Positions 50,267 to 62,400 of a stretch of DNA of 64,000 nt are shown here, in pieces (within the stretch, counting starts at the first letter, position 1; the number at the start of each line of letters is the position of its first letter). The translations under genes were made by a program, and so were the position numbers. The stretch covers positions 6,975,164-7,039,163 of the forward strand of contig OZ038320.1 of assembly GCA_964035795.1 (NCBI GenBank), read 5' to 3'. Under the pieces are notes generated by a model that did no database searches, was not told where the DNA came from, and saw only the letters and a list, made by a program, of their open reading frames with translations. Source of the DNA: Pterobdella sp. o SKG-2022 (taxonomy: Eukaryota > Annelida > Clitellata > Hirudinida > Piscicolidae).

Positions 50267-51377
50267 ATGTCTTCTTCATCGGCTCCAAAAACTAAAAAGT
50301 TAACGAAGCAAGAGGAGTTGTTGCTTCAAGATTTTAGTCGAAATGTTAGCACTAAGTCATCCGCTTTGTTTTATGGAAACGCATTCATCGTGTCAGCCAT
50401 TCCAATTTGTTAGTGGATACGTGTCAGTTGTTTCGTTATAAAACTTATGATTATAGTTACTATTAATTCGTTTCTGGTTTATTTATTTAAAATAAATGTT
50501 CAGGGTTGTTCTGGAGGATACATCAAATTGACTTGTATTTCGCTGCAGCATTTTTTGTTGTCTTGACTGCTATAAGTACTTTCTTAGTGGCTCTTGCTTA
50601 CAAGAATGTTAAATTTGTTCTTAAACACAAGTGAGTTTGCTATCAAGCTTGTTAAGAATATTTTTTTGCTAATTTTTAGTTAACAATGTCCAATTTTTCA
50701 AAGGATTGCCATCAAAAGAAGTGAGGCAGTCAGTAAAGAGGTGATGAGACAGATTGCTGATGACAAGAAAATGTCTAAGCAAGAAAAAGAAGAAAGGTAT
50801 TTTCATTCAATAATTTTTGAGTTAATTTTTAATAATTTCATCAGTTTGTCACATTTGCTGACTCAAACTAAATGTGATCATAAAAAATTGTATAAATAAT
50901 TATTGCTTTTTGATTTAATGTTTAGATCACAATGAACTCTGTAATGTGACACAAATCTATTTTTTCAAGTGTTATTAAGTTATGGAGCTTAAAGAATCTT
51001 AGAAGTTGTTATAATTTCACCCTTTTTAACTATAATTATTGAAAATTTTTTTTAGAGTGTTATGGAAGAAAAATGAAGTGGCAGATTATGAAGCAACAAC
51101 TTTTTCAATTTTCTACAATAATTCTCTTTTCATTCTCTTCATAATCCTAACTTCTTTCTATCTTCTGCGTTCTTTCTCACCCTATATGTATGTCAATTTT
51201 TTTTAGAAATTATTATTTATAATAGAAAATTCATGAAATTTTCAAACATGATAATTATTCTCATTGAATAATTAGTATCAAAATTTTATTAGTTAAATTT
51301 TTTCACACAGCAACTACAGTGTTTCAATGTTGACAGCAAGTGGTCTTTTGGCTCTTTTCTCAACCAGCACTAAATAA
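50267..51377 (+). CDS. SSR3: TRAP-gamma (SSR3), translocon-associated membrane protein, 186 residues
   Basis: Five exons join in phase: 50267-50408, 50504-50630, 50704-50796, 51056-51187, 51311-51377. The protein is an ER membrane subunit of the TRAP complex that assists co-translational translocation at Sec61. Family marks are [52 protein letters not shown], the charged cytosolic loop [20 protein letters not shown] and [15 protein letters not shown]. Four hydrophobic segments fit the four-helix topology, and the C-terminus ([13 protein letters not shown]) is conserved. The length equals that of the human protein (185) within one residue. An AATAAA signal lies at 51518-51523. Confidence 0.97.
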
Positions 51378-51630
51378 TTTGTCAATTCCTCAATCCATCA
51401 TGATTGAATTCATGTTTTTGTTCTTCCAATGCCATTAAGTGTTGATAAAATAATATCCAATTTTTTTGTTTTTAACTAAAATTAAAATCAAATGTTCTCT
51501 TCGAAGAAACCCTCGCTAATAAAATTTGATTTAAAAATCTAAACAGTAAAAATTTTTGTAAAATGTTTCGTTGATTAATGTAGTCGCTGAGACAGATCGA
51601 GCGAGTTAGTAGTCTTTGATATAATAAAAA

Positions 51631-51678
51631 CAAACACTAAGGTTTTATTAAGAAACTTGTTACACTAAGCTTCGTGAG
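51631..51678. mobile_element. Degenerate arm of hairpin family F2
   Basis: CAAACACTAAGGTTTTATTA followed by AAGCTTCGTG resembles the left arm of the F2 elements. It is a partial copy just upstream of an intact one. Confidence 0.5.
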
Positions 51679-51826
51679 AATGTCTTACATTATAAGAGTA
51701 TTGTTAATTTCTCCATTAGTTTCAAATTATTTGATTAATTAAAAACCATATAATCAACAAAAGGTTAAATTTGGAAATAGAAAGTTGAGGGAACGGCATG
51801 ATTAGCGAAGAATTGATATGTGCAAC

Positions 51827-51988
51827 AAATAAAAATGCTAAAAATTATTTGAACACTAAAGGTAATATTATCAAGTACGATAATGTTACTTTGTTAACGA
51901 AAAGCTTTGTACTTAATAAAATTATCTTTAGTGTTCAAATAATTTTCAGTATTTACTTTGGCTAAAGAAGATTATTAAATAAAAATGC
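51827..51988 (+). mobile_element. Hairpin element family F2, copy 1, with 12-bp target duplication
   Basis: 138-bp element (51839-51976) whose two halves are inverted (ATTATTTGAACACTAAAGGT at the left pairs with the AGTGTTCAAATAAT block at the right). A one-sided tail follows, CAGTATTTACTTTGGCTAAA then GAAGATTATTA. The direct repeat AAATAAAAATGC at 51827-51838 and 51977-51988 is the target duplication. Confidence 0.88.
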
Positions 51989-52229
51989 ATTCTTATGCTA
52001 GATTGAAAAATTCTTTGCGAAGCTAAATGAAGCACAGATGATGGTTATTAAAAATTAAAATACCGTATCCCCTTATATATCAACCCAATCAAAAAAAATT
52101 TTTTGAGCTTCTTGCTGTTTATGTAATTGAGCTTTAGAAAGTTTCCGAGTCTTGAGGTAGTGTGCATATATTTTACCCTGGTGTTGTGCATCGGATCGCG
52201 TAGCATTATTTTTTTATTTATTAAGATTT

Positions 52230-53020
52230 ACAAAAAAACACTAAAAAATTTATGTTGATTTAATAGTTTTTTGTTCACCGAAGCACGGCTTTTCTCCAGC
52301 TTCCACGATTTATTACTGTCTTTTGCAAGTTCAATTGCTTCTTTTATTGATAGGAAATGATGTTTTAAGTCATCCTTGATGGTGGGGAGTAGGATGGCAT
52401 TAGGTCTTCCACGTTTATATATTTTATTTCTAATAGAAGCCTTTTTTTGCCAGAATACGGTCGTTCATATGCAAAATGTGGCTTAGCATCTGCCATCGTA
52501 GTTTTTCCACTTCACATGTTGCTGATTCAATGAGGGCGTTTACTTCTTCTGTAGGAATGAGTTTGGCCAAAGGATTCCACATGCGTGTCTCGCCATTCTT
52601 CTATTGTAACTTTCTATTGATCTTTCCATTTCTTTGTTTATCAAACAAGTGCTGCAGCCAAAAAGCATGATGGATTGGACGTATGCTTTATATATTCTTA
52701 CCTTTATCGGTTTTGCCATGCTTGACGTTCATAATTTATTCATTTTTGCATGGCTACCATTGCTAGATTTTTCTTTCTTTTTTAGAATTTGGAAGCATTT
52801 TCAGTTTTTTGCTTTTCTTCCATTCACCATTTGTACCATCAATTGAAAGTTTTTTTTTGCTGTAGGTCTAAAAAAAGCCAGAGATTTTTCGTCAATGTTG
52901 AGTTCTATATCATCCTTACTTATGAAGTCTACGTCGTCGGCACACTTTGTCTTGTGCGAGCACTTTTTCTGACGTAGCATTCTACTACACAATATAACTA
53001 TATGTTTCAATTTATTAGAT
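52230..53020 (-). mobile_element. LINE C remnant (RT palm end and post-RT region)
   Basis: The minus strand shows CADDVDFISKDDIELN (the YADD block with Cys for Tyr), then in other frames IKVRIYKAYVQSIMLFGCST, MERSIESYNRRMARHACGI, YKRGRPNAILLPTIKDD and LAKDSNKSWK. This order is the C-terminal half of a third LINE type common in invertebrates. Stops and frameshifts make it inactive, and the 5' part is absent. Confidence 0.85.
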
Positions 53021-53354
53021 CGGTCTTGCGTATTAAGATTTGGAATAGGAACACTACTATTTTTCTAACGCGAAGCCATTCAATAAGCAATTTAAACTTT
53101 TGCTCAGTGAACGAGATTTTAATATGCTTTCCCAAAGCAACTTTTACATTTTATTCACTTCGACTGAATAATACATCGTATTAGCTTCGATGCTTATTTA
53201 ATTTATACTTACGTGAAACAAAGTAATGTCATTTTACATTAAACTTGAAAATATAAATTAGCAAGACATCATTATCAAGTACAAACTTTTCATATGATCC
53301 AATAATATATAAAGAAACAAACAATATCGAAATAGCTTTAAAAAAATTTTTGTG

Positions 53355-56300
53355 CTATAGGAAATAAGGAATAGTGTTTCTTGGAGGAACCACCCGATCA
53401 AAATCCGGAACAGCTCTAAATAATTTTGGTTCTTTGGTGTCTGTATCAGAAAAGTCCAGGATGGCCGCCACGTTTCCGCATCTACGTCGGCATCACAGAG
53501 ATGTGTAATTATAAATTATTAGTTATAAAACACCCAAAAGTTTTTAAAATTTTAATATGAGATATTCACGATAATTCATGCCCTAATATGAATTGCTTGA
53601 AAGATTGGAATTAAAATGTGGCTCACCTATAACAATAGTTTGGGGCTGACCACACCGTCACTAACTTCTCATCGAACATGTATTTGTATCCTATAAAATT
53701 CAAAATTTATGAACTACTAATATAAAAAAACACATTATTAAATAAAAATTAAATTAATCAACAATAAATTATAAGAGCTCATGAATTCAATCTTGCAAAA
53801 ATACATCTAGGGTCCTATATTAATCAATATCAAGGGCATATTCGATAATGACACTAATTAACATTATCCGTTTTACGTCCGTTTCCATGCTAGCATGGGT
53901 TGCACTGCTAACATAAATTAAATAAATAAAAACTATATTAGCGAATAATGAACAAACGAATGACACCTTCTTGCACCAACTGATGAGCCCTGCAGATAAG
54001 TGTGAGGTTGTTGATGTAACAGAACTGTCAATTATTTTAATACATTTTTGGGTGTATTGATTAATACATTTGTAGATGCCGAATATAAAAAAATGGATGA
54101 TGATGATGATACCTGTAGATGTGTTTTATGACGGCTTTGTGAAGAGTATACAATAATGAAAAAAATTGGAAATCAAAAAAATTCGGGTATTGAATACAAA
54201 AAAACATGATTCAATCAATTAATAATCTAAAGGTCAACAAAAAAAATATTTATTCAAAAACAGATACGAAGCTTCTCGTAAGTCAAACGATAATAAACCA
54301 AACAGTTAGTAAAAAATAAATCAAAAAACATCACAACGTTCGGATGAAGTAGAATAGCCTGAACCTAAAAGTAAGGACAACAAACACAGAGTATTTATTA
54401 AATGACACGAACCTTTTTTATCACTTGATAATGTAAGCTAGCCTTACAAAAAGCTTCGTGTCATTTAATAAATACTTTGTGTTCGTTGTTCTTACTGTCC
54501 CAACGTTCATTAAACCTTCATCAAGATCGATACTAAAGATTACTTATTATTACTGATGAAGACATACCTCGTTGGTGACCTTGCTGCCAAACAACCAGCC
54601 TGCTCCCCTAGGACTGGTTGCCCAGCTGTCCACTTCGTCAGGGTCTGACCACACCAGATCTGATCGATTGAATGCCATTTCAGTCATTGCATTCAGTGCT
54701 AACTTGGCGTTAAGTAAGGCTTAGATGCCTCGATTGAATGAAAATTTTTGAAGGTTATTTTATAATAAAATGCGAATTTATTATCGCCAAACGAAATACT
54801 TTGATCTTGAACTTCTTGGCAGTTGTATAATCTTATCATTATGTTATGGTTGATTTTTTAATGCAAATAACTCAAAATTAAACAAATAAATGAATTTAAA
54901 ATTTCAAAACTAATTTTAAATTGCGCATCCTCGAAACCCTAGTCTAATTTAACATGTAAAGACGGCATCACAACACATATACAGAAAGCGCCGTGAAACG
55001 TAATATAAGGCCCCTAAAACGACTATTTCATCCACCCACCCCACTGACTGGCAACCATTAAACCCAAGATAAAAGAACCTCACCACAAAAGGCGCCCCTG
55101 TATGGGATTTCTTGGTTGCGTTCGATAGTTCTGATGGAGTCGAGTGTTCGGATTTCTGGAGACAAGCCTCCATGCACACACAATATCGACTCGTTTATAA
55201 TCTGTGGTCGTTTTATTGATTCATTGGCGACGTCTAACTTCATTATTTCTTTGATATTATAATAGAATGTTTTATCATTATTATTCTTTTATCAATTATA
55301 AACTCTAAAGTGATCAGGTTGCGTTAAGGTATAATCTGTTTGATCTTTGCTTATGCATTAGATTTGAAAGCAAATGATAAATTTCAGCTGATATCTATAG
55401 TATTAAAAAAAAAGAAATAAGAAAATAATAAGAAAAAATAAAAACAAAAAACCAATGACGTATTTGAAAGCGTTGCAACTCTAGTGGCCTATAAACTTCT
55501 GGAGTTAATACCACTATAATCCCATTGTGAGTGTATTGTATAATGGCAAAGATTGAAGAGAAAATAAAAAACAAAGATACATTAAAGAATAAGGATACAC
55601 TATATATATATAAATACATTGGAAATTAGAAATACACATACAGCAGCAATGGTAAGCAGGTCAAAGACTTTACAGCAGTACGTCCAGGCGTTTGCATTCC
55701 CGTATTTGTTCTGGCATTCGTCTGTTGATTTATTAATGAATGAATGAGTAAATTGAAAGTGAACTGAACAGCATGCAAACTCTCCTAAGTCGAACTCCGT
55801 TATCATGAGAATCAAATAAATGTGATAATGAAGCATGTAGTCAGTAACGAATGAATATAATGGATAAAGCTTCATAGTATATTATAAGCCAACCCATCAA
55901 ACAATCAATGATCCAACATAGAAGCCAACAACCCACCATAGAAGCCATAAACTTGTGTGATCTGCCTGCTCTCATGGTTGCCTCTCAAGAGGGTTATCTT
56001 GTCCGGCCATCTTTGTACAGCATAATATATATTATATAAAAATAGAGAAAATAATTTAAATAAAGATAATACCATTATAAAACATATTATATATGTTTCC
56101 CTGGTAATATAAATAAACTGTACTCATTTAAAAAATTATAATGAATTCTGACAAAGTTGAATTTGTTAAAAATTCAAAATATTGCATCTTTTTGTGAAGT
56201 TATTAAACAATACTGAAAAAAAAAGACAAAAATGCGTTATGTAATGGTAGTGAAACATCAAAACAACCAACCTAGCTTTGAGACACATGAGAAATGTGAA

Positions 56301-57587
56301 GGTTTCTAAGCTGTAATATCCCCTGTCTACAAAATCTCCCTGTAAGAATAATAATAATAAAAATAATGATAATAAAAATGAGCTATGAAATATTAGTGAG
56401 TAACGACTTTAATTATTATCACACCTAAAAGCTGTAGTATTCATAACATAATGTATCAATTTTATTATAATGATATGAAACCCATTGAAATGCAAGAATT
56501 TTTTTTTCATTAATTGGTGATAAACCAATGGACCTTTAAAGTAAATTAATTTTGCATAATAAAATTCAACTCAATCTAAATGACCTTAACTTACTGATAA
56601 CTATATTGATTATTGATTTAATATGAATAACAAACTACTTATACATCCCCCTCAAACCAGTATCTAAATCAATTTTAGAACATCTACATTTTCAAAATAG
56701 TTACACTTGTTTAAAATTTTAATTGCTTTGACAAGCTTTTAATTAATATTAACTTTTTGCATTAAAAAGCAAGTTTTTTTTGGCTTGATTTTATTGTATC
56801 TACAAAATAAAAAATATTTTGTTTTAGTGAGACATAATAATTTAATAATGAAACATATAAATAGTTATAAAGAATGATACTACACAAACACAATTTTGAT
56901 ATCATACAGACACAATAAAGTGATATGATAGTACCATGAAAATATAGTTAGTCAGCGGCATCTCTCCACCTATTTTAAAAAGCTCCTTCATGTCATAAAA
57001 CTGTGAAAGTAAAATGATATAGAAGTACTTTATTTATGAAACTAATGTTTTTTACTGAAATAACTTTAAACATGCGTAAAAAATTTTTTTTATAAATATA
57101 ATGTTGATTGACTAAAAATATATTAAATGTTGTATATAAGTAGTGTTATAATATAAAATTAGTGATGTTGAAACTGACCTGTCCATGAATGTCTCCACAC
57201 ACAGTGACAGGAGTTGACACTGGTTGTACATTTGACTCTTCCAACAACAATTCACCAACATACTCACACAAATGCTTTGGGAATAGTATTAGTACAAAGA
57301 TATTAGTTGAAAGCTTTATGTAATATGTTGAGTTCAGTATATTTTTAAATTATATGCTATCAAAAAAAGATTTTTTATAAAATATTGAAATATTTTGGAT
57401 TTAATGAATGATAAATAAGCAACATTATCAAGGAACTTTCTCCAGCGAGAAAAATTAATAAAGTAATAACTGCTTTAAAAATATTTTTTAAGAAGTGAAA
57501 GTTTATTTTTCTATAAACCTTGAGGTCGTTTTCAGGCAGATAATTACATTCCCTCGTCAACTCGATCCATTTGTCTACTTCTGACAT
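53355..57587 (-). CDS. PPP6C: Serine/threonine protein phosphatase 6 catalytic subunit, 303 residues
   Basis: Eleven exons join in phase: 57519-57587, 57179-57274, 56935-57000, 56272-56339, 55937-56010, 55642-55721, 55084-55201, 54568-54659, 53967-54024, 53627-53690, 53355-53481. All metal-binding and catalytic blocks of the PPP family are intact: [52 protein letters not shown]. The C-terminus IPYFL matches PP6 (TPYFL) and not PP2A (PDYFL) or PP4 (ADYFL), and the N-terminal [11 protein letters not shown] matches the PP6 N-terminus. PP6 acts with SAPS-domain and ankyrin subunits in mitosis, DNA-damage and inflammatory signalling. The length is within two residues of the human enzyme. Introns carry a hairpin element (54.4 kb) and a palindromic repeat (53.9 kb). 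The gene is divergent from NPHP4. Confidence 0.98.
53868..53912. repeat. Palindromic dispersed repeat (CCATGCTAGCATGG)
   Basis: The 14-base perfect palindrome CCATGCTAGCATGG at 53885-53898 is embedded in TTTTACGTCCGTTTC...GTTGCAC. A decayed copy lies inverted at 45.37-45.42 kb. From memory, similar 'CGTTTTCCATGC-GGCATGGGTTGGAC' repeats are abundant in molluscan sequence. I could not check this. Confidence 0.65.
54368..54498. mobile_element. Hairpin element, divergent member of family F2
   Basis: Arms of about 44 bases (54368-54411 and 54454-54498) share GTATTTATTAAATGACACGA and its complement with few mismatches. The centre (ACTTGATAATGT, AAAAGCTTCGTG) resembles the inner part of the F2 elements. 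Lies in a PPP6C intron. Confidence 0.8.
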
Positions 57588-57829
57588 TAAAATTTTTATT
57601 TCTTATTGAAGTTTTAAAAAAGATTTATAACTTTTGATTAAATTATTATTTTATATATTACAAAGCCGGACTAGGAAGATTGGCATTCGCGAGCCAAAAT
57701 AAATGACAGTGTGAAGACTCTAAATTAGCGATTCTTCATTAGCGTGGTTTTTACCGCACCATTATTAAAACAAACATCTTGACAAACTCACAAAAACACC
57801 TTCTATTGGTTGATGAATTATTTTGGAGT

Positions 57830-58061
57830 ATAATATTATTACTGAAAATTATTTGAACACTAAAGGTAACTTTTATTAAGTACAAAGCTTTTCGTTAACA
57901 AAGTAACATTATCAAGTACGTTAAAGTTTGGTCTTTGAATTTCAACGTACTTGATAATGTTACTTTGTTAACGAAAAGCTTTTTACTTAATAAAATTACC
58001 TTTAGTGTTCAAATAATTTTCAGTATTTACTTTGGCTAAAGAAGATTATAATAATATTATT
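57830..58061 (+). mobile_element. Hairpin element family F2, copy 2, with 11-bp target duplication
   Basis: Arms of about 80 bases (57841-57922 and 57944-58023) are almost perfectly complementary around a 21-base loop. The same one-sided tail as copy 1 (CAGTATTTACTTTGGCTAAA, GAAGATTAT) follows. ATAATATTATT flanks it at 57830-57840 and 58051-58061. Confidence 0.88.
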
Positions 58062-59434
58062 CATTTGCGTAAATTTTTTAAAAGTCTCCAGTAGGCTTTT
58101 TTATATAAGCTTCTTTCTATTGGACATACTCACGAGTCTCTCAGGTCTTCGAGCTCAGTTCTGTAGCTGTACTCAACTCCCCCATCTTTTCCACCCATCA
58201 CGCCTCATCTATGAATTTCATTTCCACTCAACCTACGTGTTTTAGCTTTTTTTGAACTACTTCATAAGCGGTTAAAAACCCATTTATAAAGTCGCATCCT
58301 ACTGCCCAAGTTGTTTCAACTACTCAAGCTCCTCTGTGGCAAACCTAGTTCCCAAACTGTGGCTGTAAAATTGAGTTTAAAATATTCTTGTTTTGAAAAG
58401 CTATTCACAAAATTTCATATTTGAGTAAAAAATATAGTTTTCAAGCACTTGAGAACAAAGTTAATAGTAAGATTTGCAATGCATTGCAGTCATTCATCTT
58501 TTGAAAAAATAGGAAAAAAGTTCATCTTAAGAAAGCTGGTAAACACGAATGTGTTTAAAAATGTATCACAAAGCTCTTCGACTCATAATAAAATTCTGAA
58601 AAGTTTCAAGAAAAAATTTTTGTACACCTTTGTTATATATCATCTCTATTTGAATAGGCTAACGTTGATTATTATACTAAAATGCTTCGTACATATAGTT
58701 ATTCTCAACAGCACTTCTTTATTTTACGATAATATTTGAATAATATATAAAAATAGTTCTATAAAAATAATTTTTTTTCAGTTATGATTATTCGTCAACC
58801 AATCGAATATGATTTTGCGAGTTTGTGGAATTGTGTGTTTTAGTTTTGCTGCGACTTAAAACTGCTGATGAAGGATCATTCTGAATTTGTGTTAAAAGTT
58901 AACTACGTTGAAAATAACGTATAAGTTATGAAATATTAGTCAATTTTTATTGAAATTTTTCAAAAACCCATATGATTAAATATTTTTTATCTGATTATTC
59001 ATTTGTATTGAACTCTTATAAAAATGAACAACCTTTCCTTTCTACCAAGCTACTAAAAGTTTTTGCTATTTATGAAAAACGTAGAAATTATTTATGAAAA
59101 TTAGCTCATAAGCAATCTGTAAAATTTATGCCTCTTAACTTTTCACTACTGTTTGGAATCATAGTCGTGAAATTAAAAATTACTTAAGACATTCTGAAGA
59201 AAACTAATGAATGCCATTAGTATTGTAGATTTTTCAAATAAAGTAAAACCAAAAAAATTTAAATCATTCAAATTTGAATAAAAACAGTTTCACAAGTTAA
59301 ACTTTTAGTTATTATTTTTATATAATAATATACAAAAATTGTATAAACGAGAATTAGTCAGAGCGTGTCGTCAATAGCTACTGCTAGGTATCTGTGCAGA
59401 ATGTTTAGAGGAATGCACATAAGCTTTGAATAAA
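58062..59434. other. Intergenic region between the divergent PPP6C and NPHP4 genes
   Basis: Together with 57.59-57.83 kb it must contain both promoters. No coding exon recognised. A pyrimidine-rich stretch near 58.13-58.33 kb has no clear identity. Confidence 0.4.
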
Positions 59435-62400
59435 ATGGAGGCAGAACATTGGGGTTGTGAATTATTAGGTGAAATTGATGAAAATGCTGAAAGCAGCAAA
59501 GCATTTTTTATCCGGGTGCATAAAATTTTTGTTCCCTCTCTCAAACAATACTCTTCGATGGTTTGTTATGCCGCTACTAAGAGCTGAAACTAATTCTAAC
59601 AATTTGAAAAAATTCTTTCATGAAATTCAATTTTATCAAATTTTTATTTTTATTAATATAATCGCTGAAAAACGTAAAAAAGCTTATATTTTGCTACAAG
59701 GTTTCTTTGGATGAAGCAGTTTTGTTATTAAGATTGAGTCTGTATGATGCTAGTACTGAAAAGTTTGTTGGAAAAACATACCACTTTGATCCTTGTGGCA
59801 TTAGCAAAAATGTCAATGTGAAACAGGTAATTTCTCAATTTTTTTTTCTTTTTACAATTTTCTATATTTTTTACCAATTCTTTTGGTAGTTAAAAATACG
59901 TTTACTTTTTGTGAATTTACATAATCTCTGAAATTTATTCAATAAAATAAATTTTTAATAAAAAATCTTTATCCCAGTAATATGCTAACCTTTTATGATA
60001 GAACTAAACTTATCGAAAATTACAGCTCCTTTTGCTGTCTTAACAAATTTTCGAAAAATCCTATAAAATCGATGTAAAACTTTTTGAAAAATTACATAAA
60101 AATATCAATATCTACAGCAAGTAATGTTCCATTCTCCACTGAAGTCAAACACACTGATGCTTGTCGTTGAATTGGCTCTCAAAGGAAGAACCAACCATAA
60201 GACAACCACAACGGAGCAAGAAGAGCAAATCAATCCAGACAATGGCAATAATGAAAACGAAACAAATGAAGGAAACTTTGAAGAAAAATCCAATGTACCA
60301 GATGAAACCGTTGAAAATAAGACAAACAAATCTTCTCAAATCTGCATGAGTGTTGGGTGGTGCGTGGCGCCTTGTAGCAATAAACAACATACCAGTAGAT
60401 CTGCTCCAAAGAAGAATCTTAACAAGTATAAACTATAAAGTTATTTTTGCCGACGTTTGTTTCGATATCTATTAATTAAATACATCCAATATTGCAGTTT
60501 ACTCCTAAAGCATGGGTCTCCTAGATTTTTGTTGCTCAAGGATAAAAGTGTTGGTTAGTAAATCAATTTTAAATATGAACTATATTAAAATATTTATAAA
60601 AAAATTATTTAGTTATTTTTTTTTAATTTGATAATCGCAGTAAATTTATTGAATCATATGAACCAAGTTTAAGCTTGAAAACCATTACTGTTACCAATAT
60701 TAACTCTATATTGAAAATTTCGAAACCCCCTCAGTTAAATTTCACTGTAACTGAGTTGTTAAAAATCTTAAACTATTAAAATTACACATTAACAGCTGTA
60801 TTTTGGGTTTCATCGTACATCATCCTCATTAAAAATGACATCTTTACGTACAGAAGAGCTGCAAGAGGCATTAACAAACACAGGGATGGTTGTTCAAATG
60901 ACTATCTACCAAATCAAAAGCTCTATAACCCCCTTCATTCTACCCCATATCTTTGTTTCATCCTTCAGAAACATTCCACCGATTGGTTTGATGGTTGTTC
61001 TTGATTAAATATCAAATTGAGAGTTTTTTTAATAATAGTGAAAGTTTGTGCTTTTCAATGTATTTAATAAGATGTTGCTAAAAGTTAAATAATTCCCTTA
61101 AGAATTATATGTAAGGCAGTTACTATTGGCTTGATCCAATGCAACCTTATATAAACTTTTATGTTTCCATTTTTCAATCAATCCATCTTTCCTAAACCTC
61201 CACTTTCAGATAGCAACAGTGAACTAAGTCAACCTCGGTTATTACCATTGAAGAGTGCTCATGTCTGCCAATTGAAAGTGACTTTCAATATGGGCCTTGA
61301 AAAGTTAGTACAGTACTTTTAAAGATGACAGCTTGAACAAACGTTGATTATCAATTTATGTTAAACTCTGCTGTTATATAAAATTTTATTTCGAACGTAA
61401 AGTTTTGTGTACCTAATGAGATTGTAAACTGGAATCAAAAAGAATTTTTGCTTCAAAGAATATTCCCTTAAAATGCAGTTTTTTCTCTTATGTTATTGAT
61501 ATATAAGCTCAGTTATAGATTTCTACATCGATTTATTCATCTAAATTAGAATAAATTAATCAAAATAACGCACGATAAACTCAATATAACTTTTAATGGT
61601 AGGCTGTCATAATTAACGCTTATAAAATCAATCAGGTTTGAAAACAAGTTACTGATGCTCATAACACAAGATTCTAACAAATCCCAGATCAACATTAATC
61701 GGAGAATACTGAAGGTGAAGAGGGGGTTTACTGCTTACTACCTATGCATGTAGAATTTATGTTTATAAGTTTAATTTTTATTGTTTGTTATAGAGATACT
61801 TCTACAAAAAGAATAATAATATTGATAATGTGAAGGAGGAAATCCAAAAATAATAAAACTAAACCATAATATAATAAAAGATAATAATAAAATAAAAAAA
61901 AAGAAAACAATAAAACTGAGCCACAAGCGACCAACACAGGTGGGAGTCCACAACGGCATGCGATTCATAAGCGGCCTGGAACAGATCTCCATGTCGTGCA
62001 AGAGATCCAACAGTTTTGATAACAAAATTACTACAGCCATCTTGTGAGTTGCTTTTCCAATATTTTTTTGCATCAGTGGTGAATAGGATTAGTTGAATGT
62101 TGTGAGTGTTGGATGTGATTTACTGCCTTACTAAAGAATATGACATTGGATGGGATATCGTATCACACGTTGTATAGCAAAATATATATCTTCAAGTATT
62201 CTACTCAAGCAAACTTTCACATCAGATGGAAGATGAACAAGAGTAGAGATGACTTGATCCACGAGAACAAAGTGGAGATAGGTGGGGTGTCAGAAGATTG
62301 CATGATTGTCTTCGGTCTTTTCTATGAAGTTTCTTCCAATGTAATTAGAGGAGTGACCCACAATGATGTGAATAATAAAGATGTAAGCAACGTAGAGGGT

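Noticed and set aside
52476..53184. Several plus-strand open frames that look membrane-like
   Set aside because: They are antisense to a LINE remnant with RT motifs on the minus strand.
57830..58061. Interpretation as a transcription terminator or miRNA precursor
   Set aside because: The hairpin is far too long, is repeated elsewhere with target duplications, and so fits a mobile element better.
60105..60390. Minus-strand hydrophobic open frames
   Set aside because: They overlap the NPHP4 exon 60118-60425 on the plus strand, which has protein similarity.
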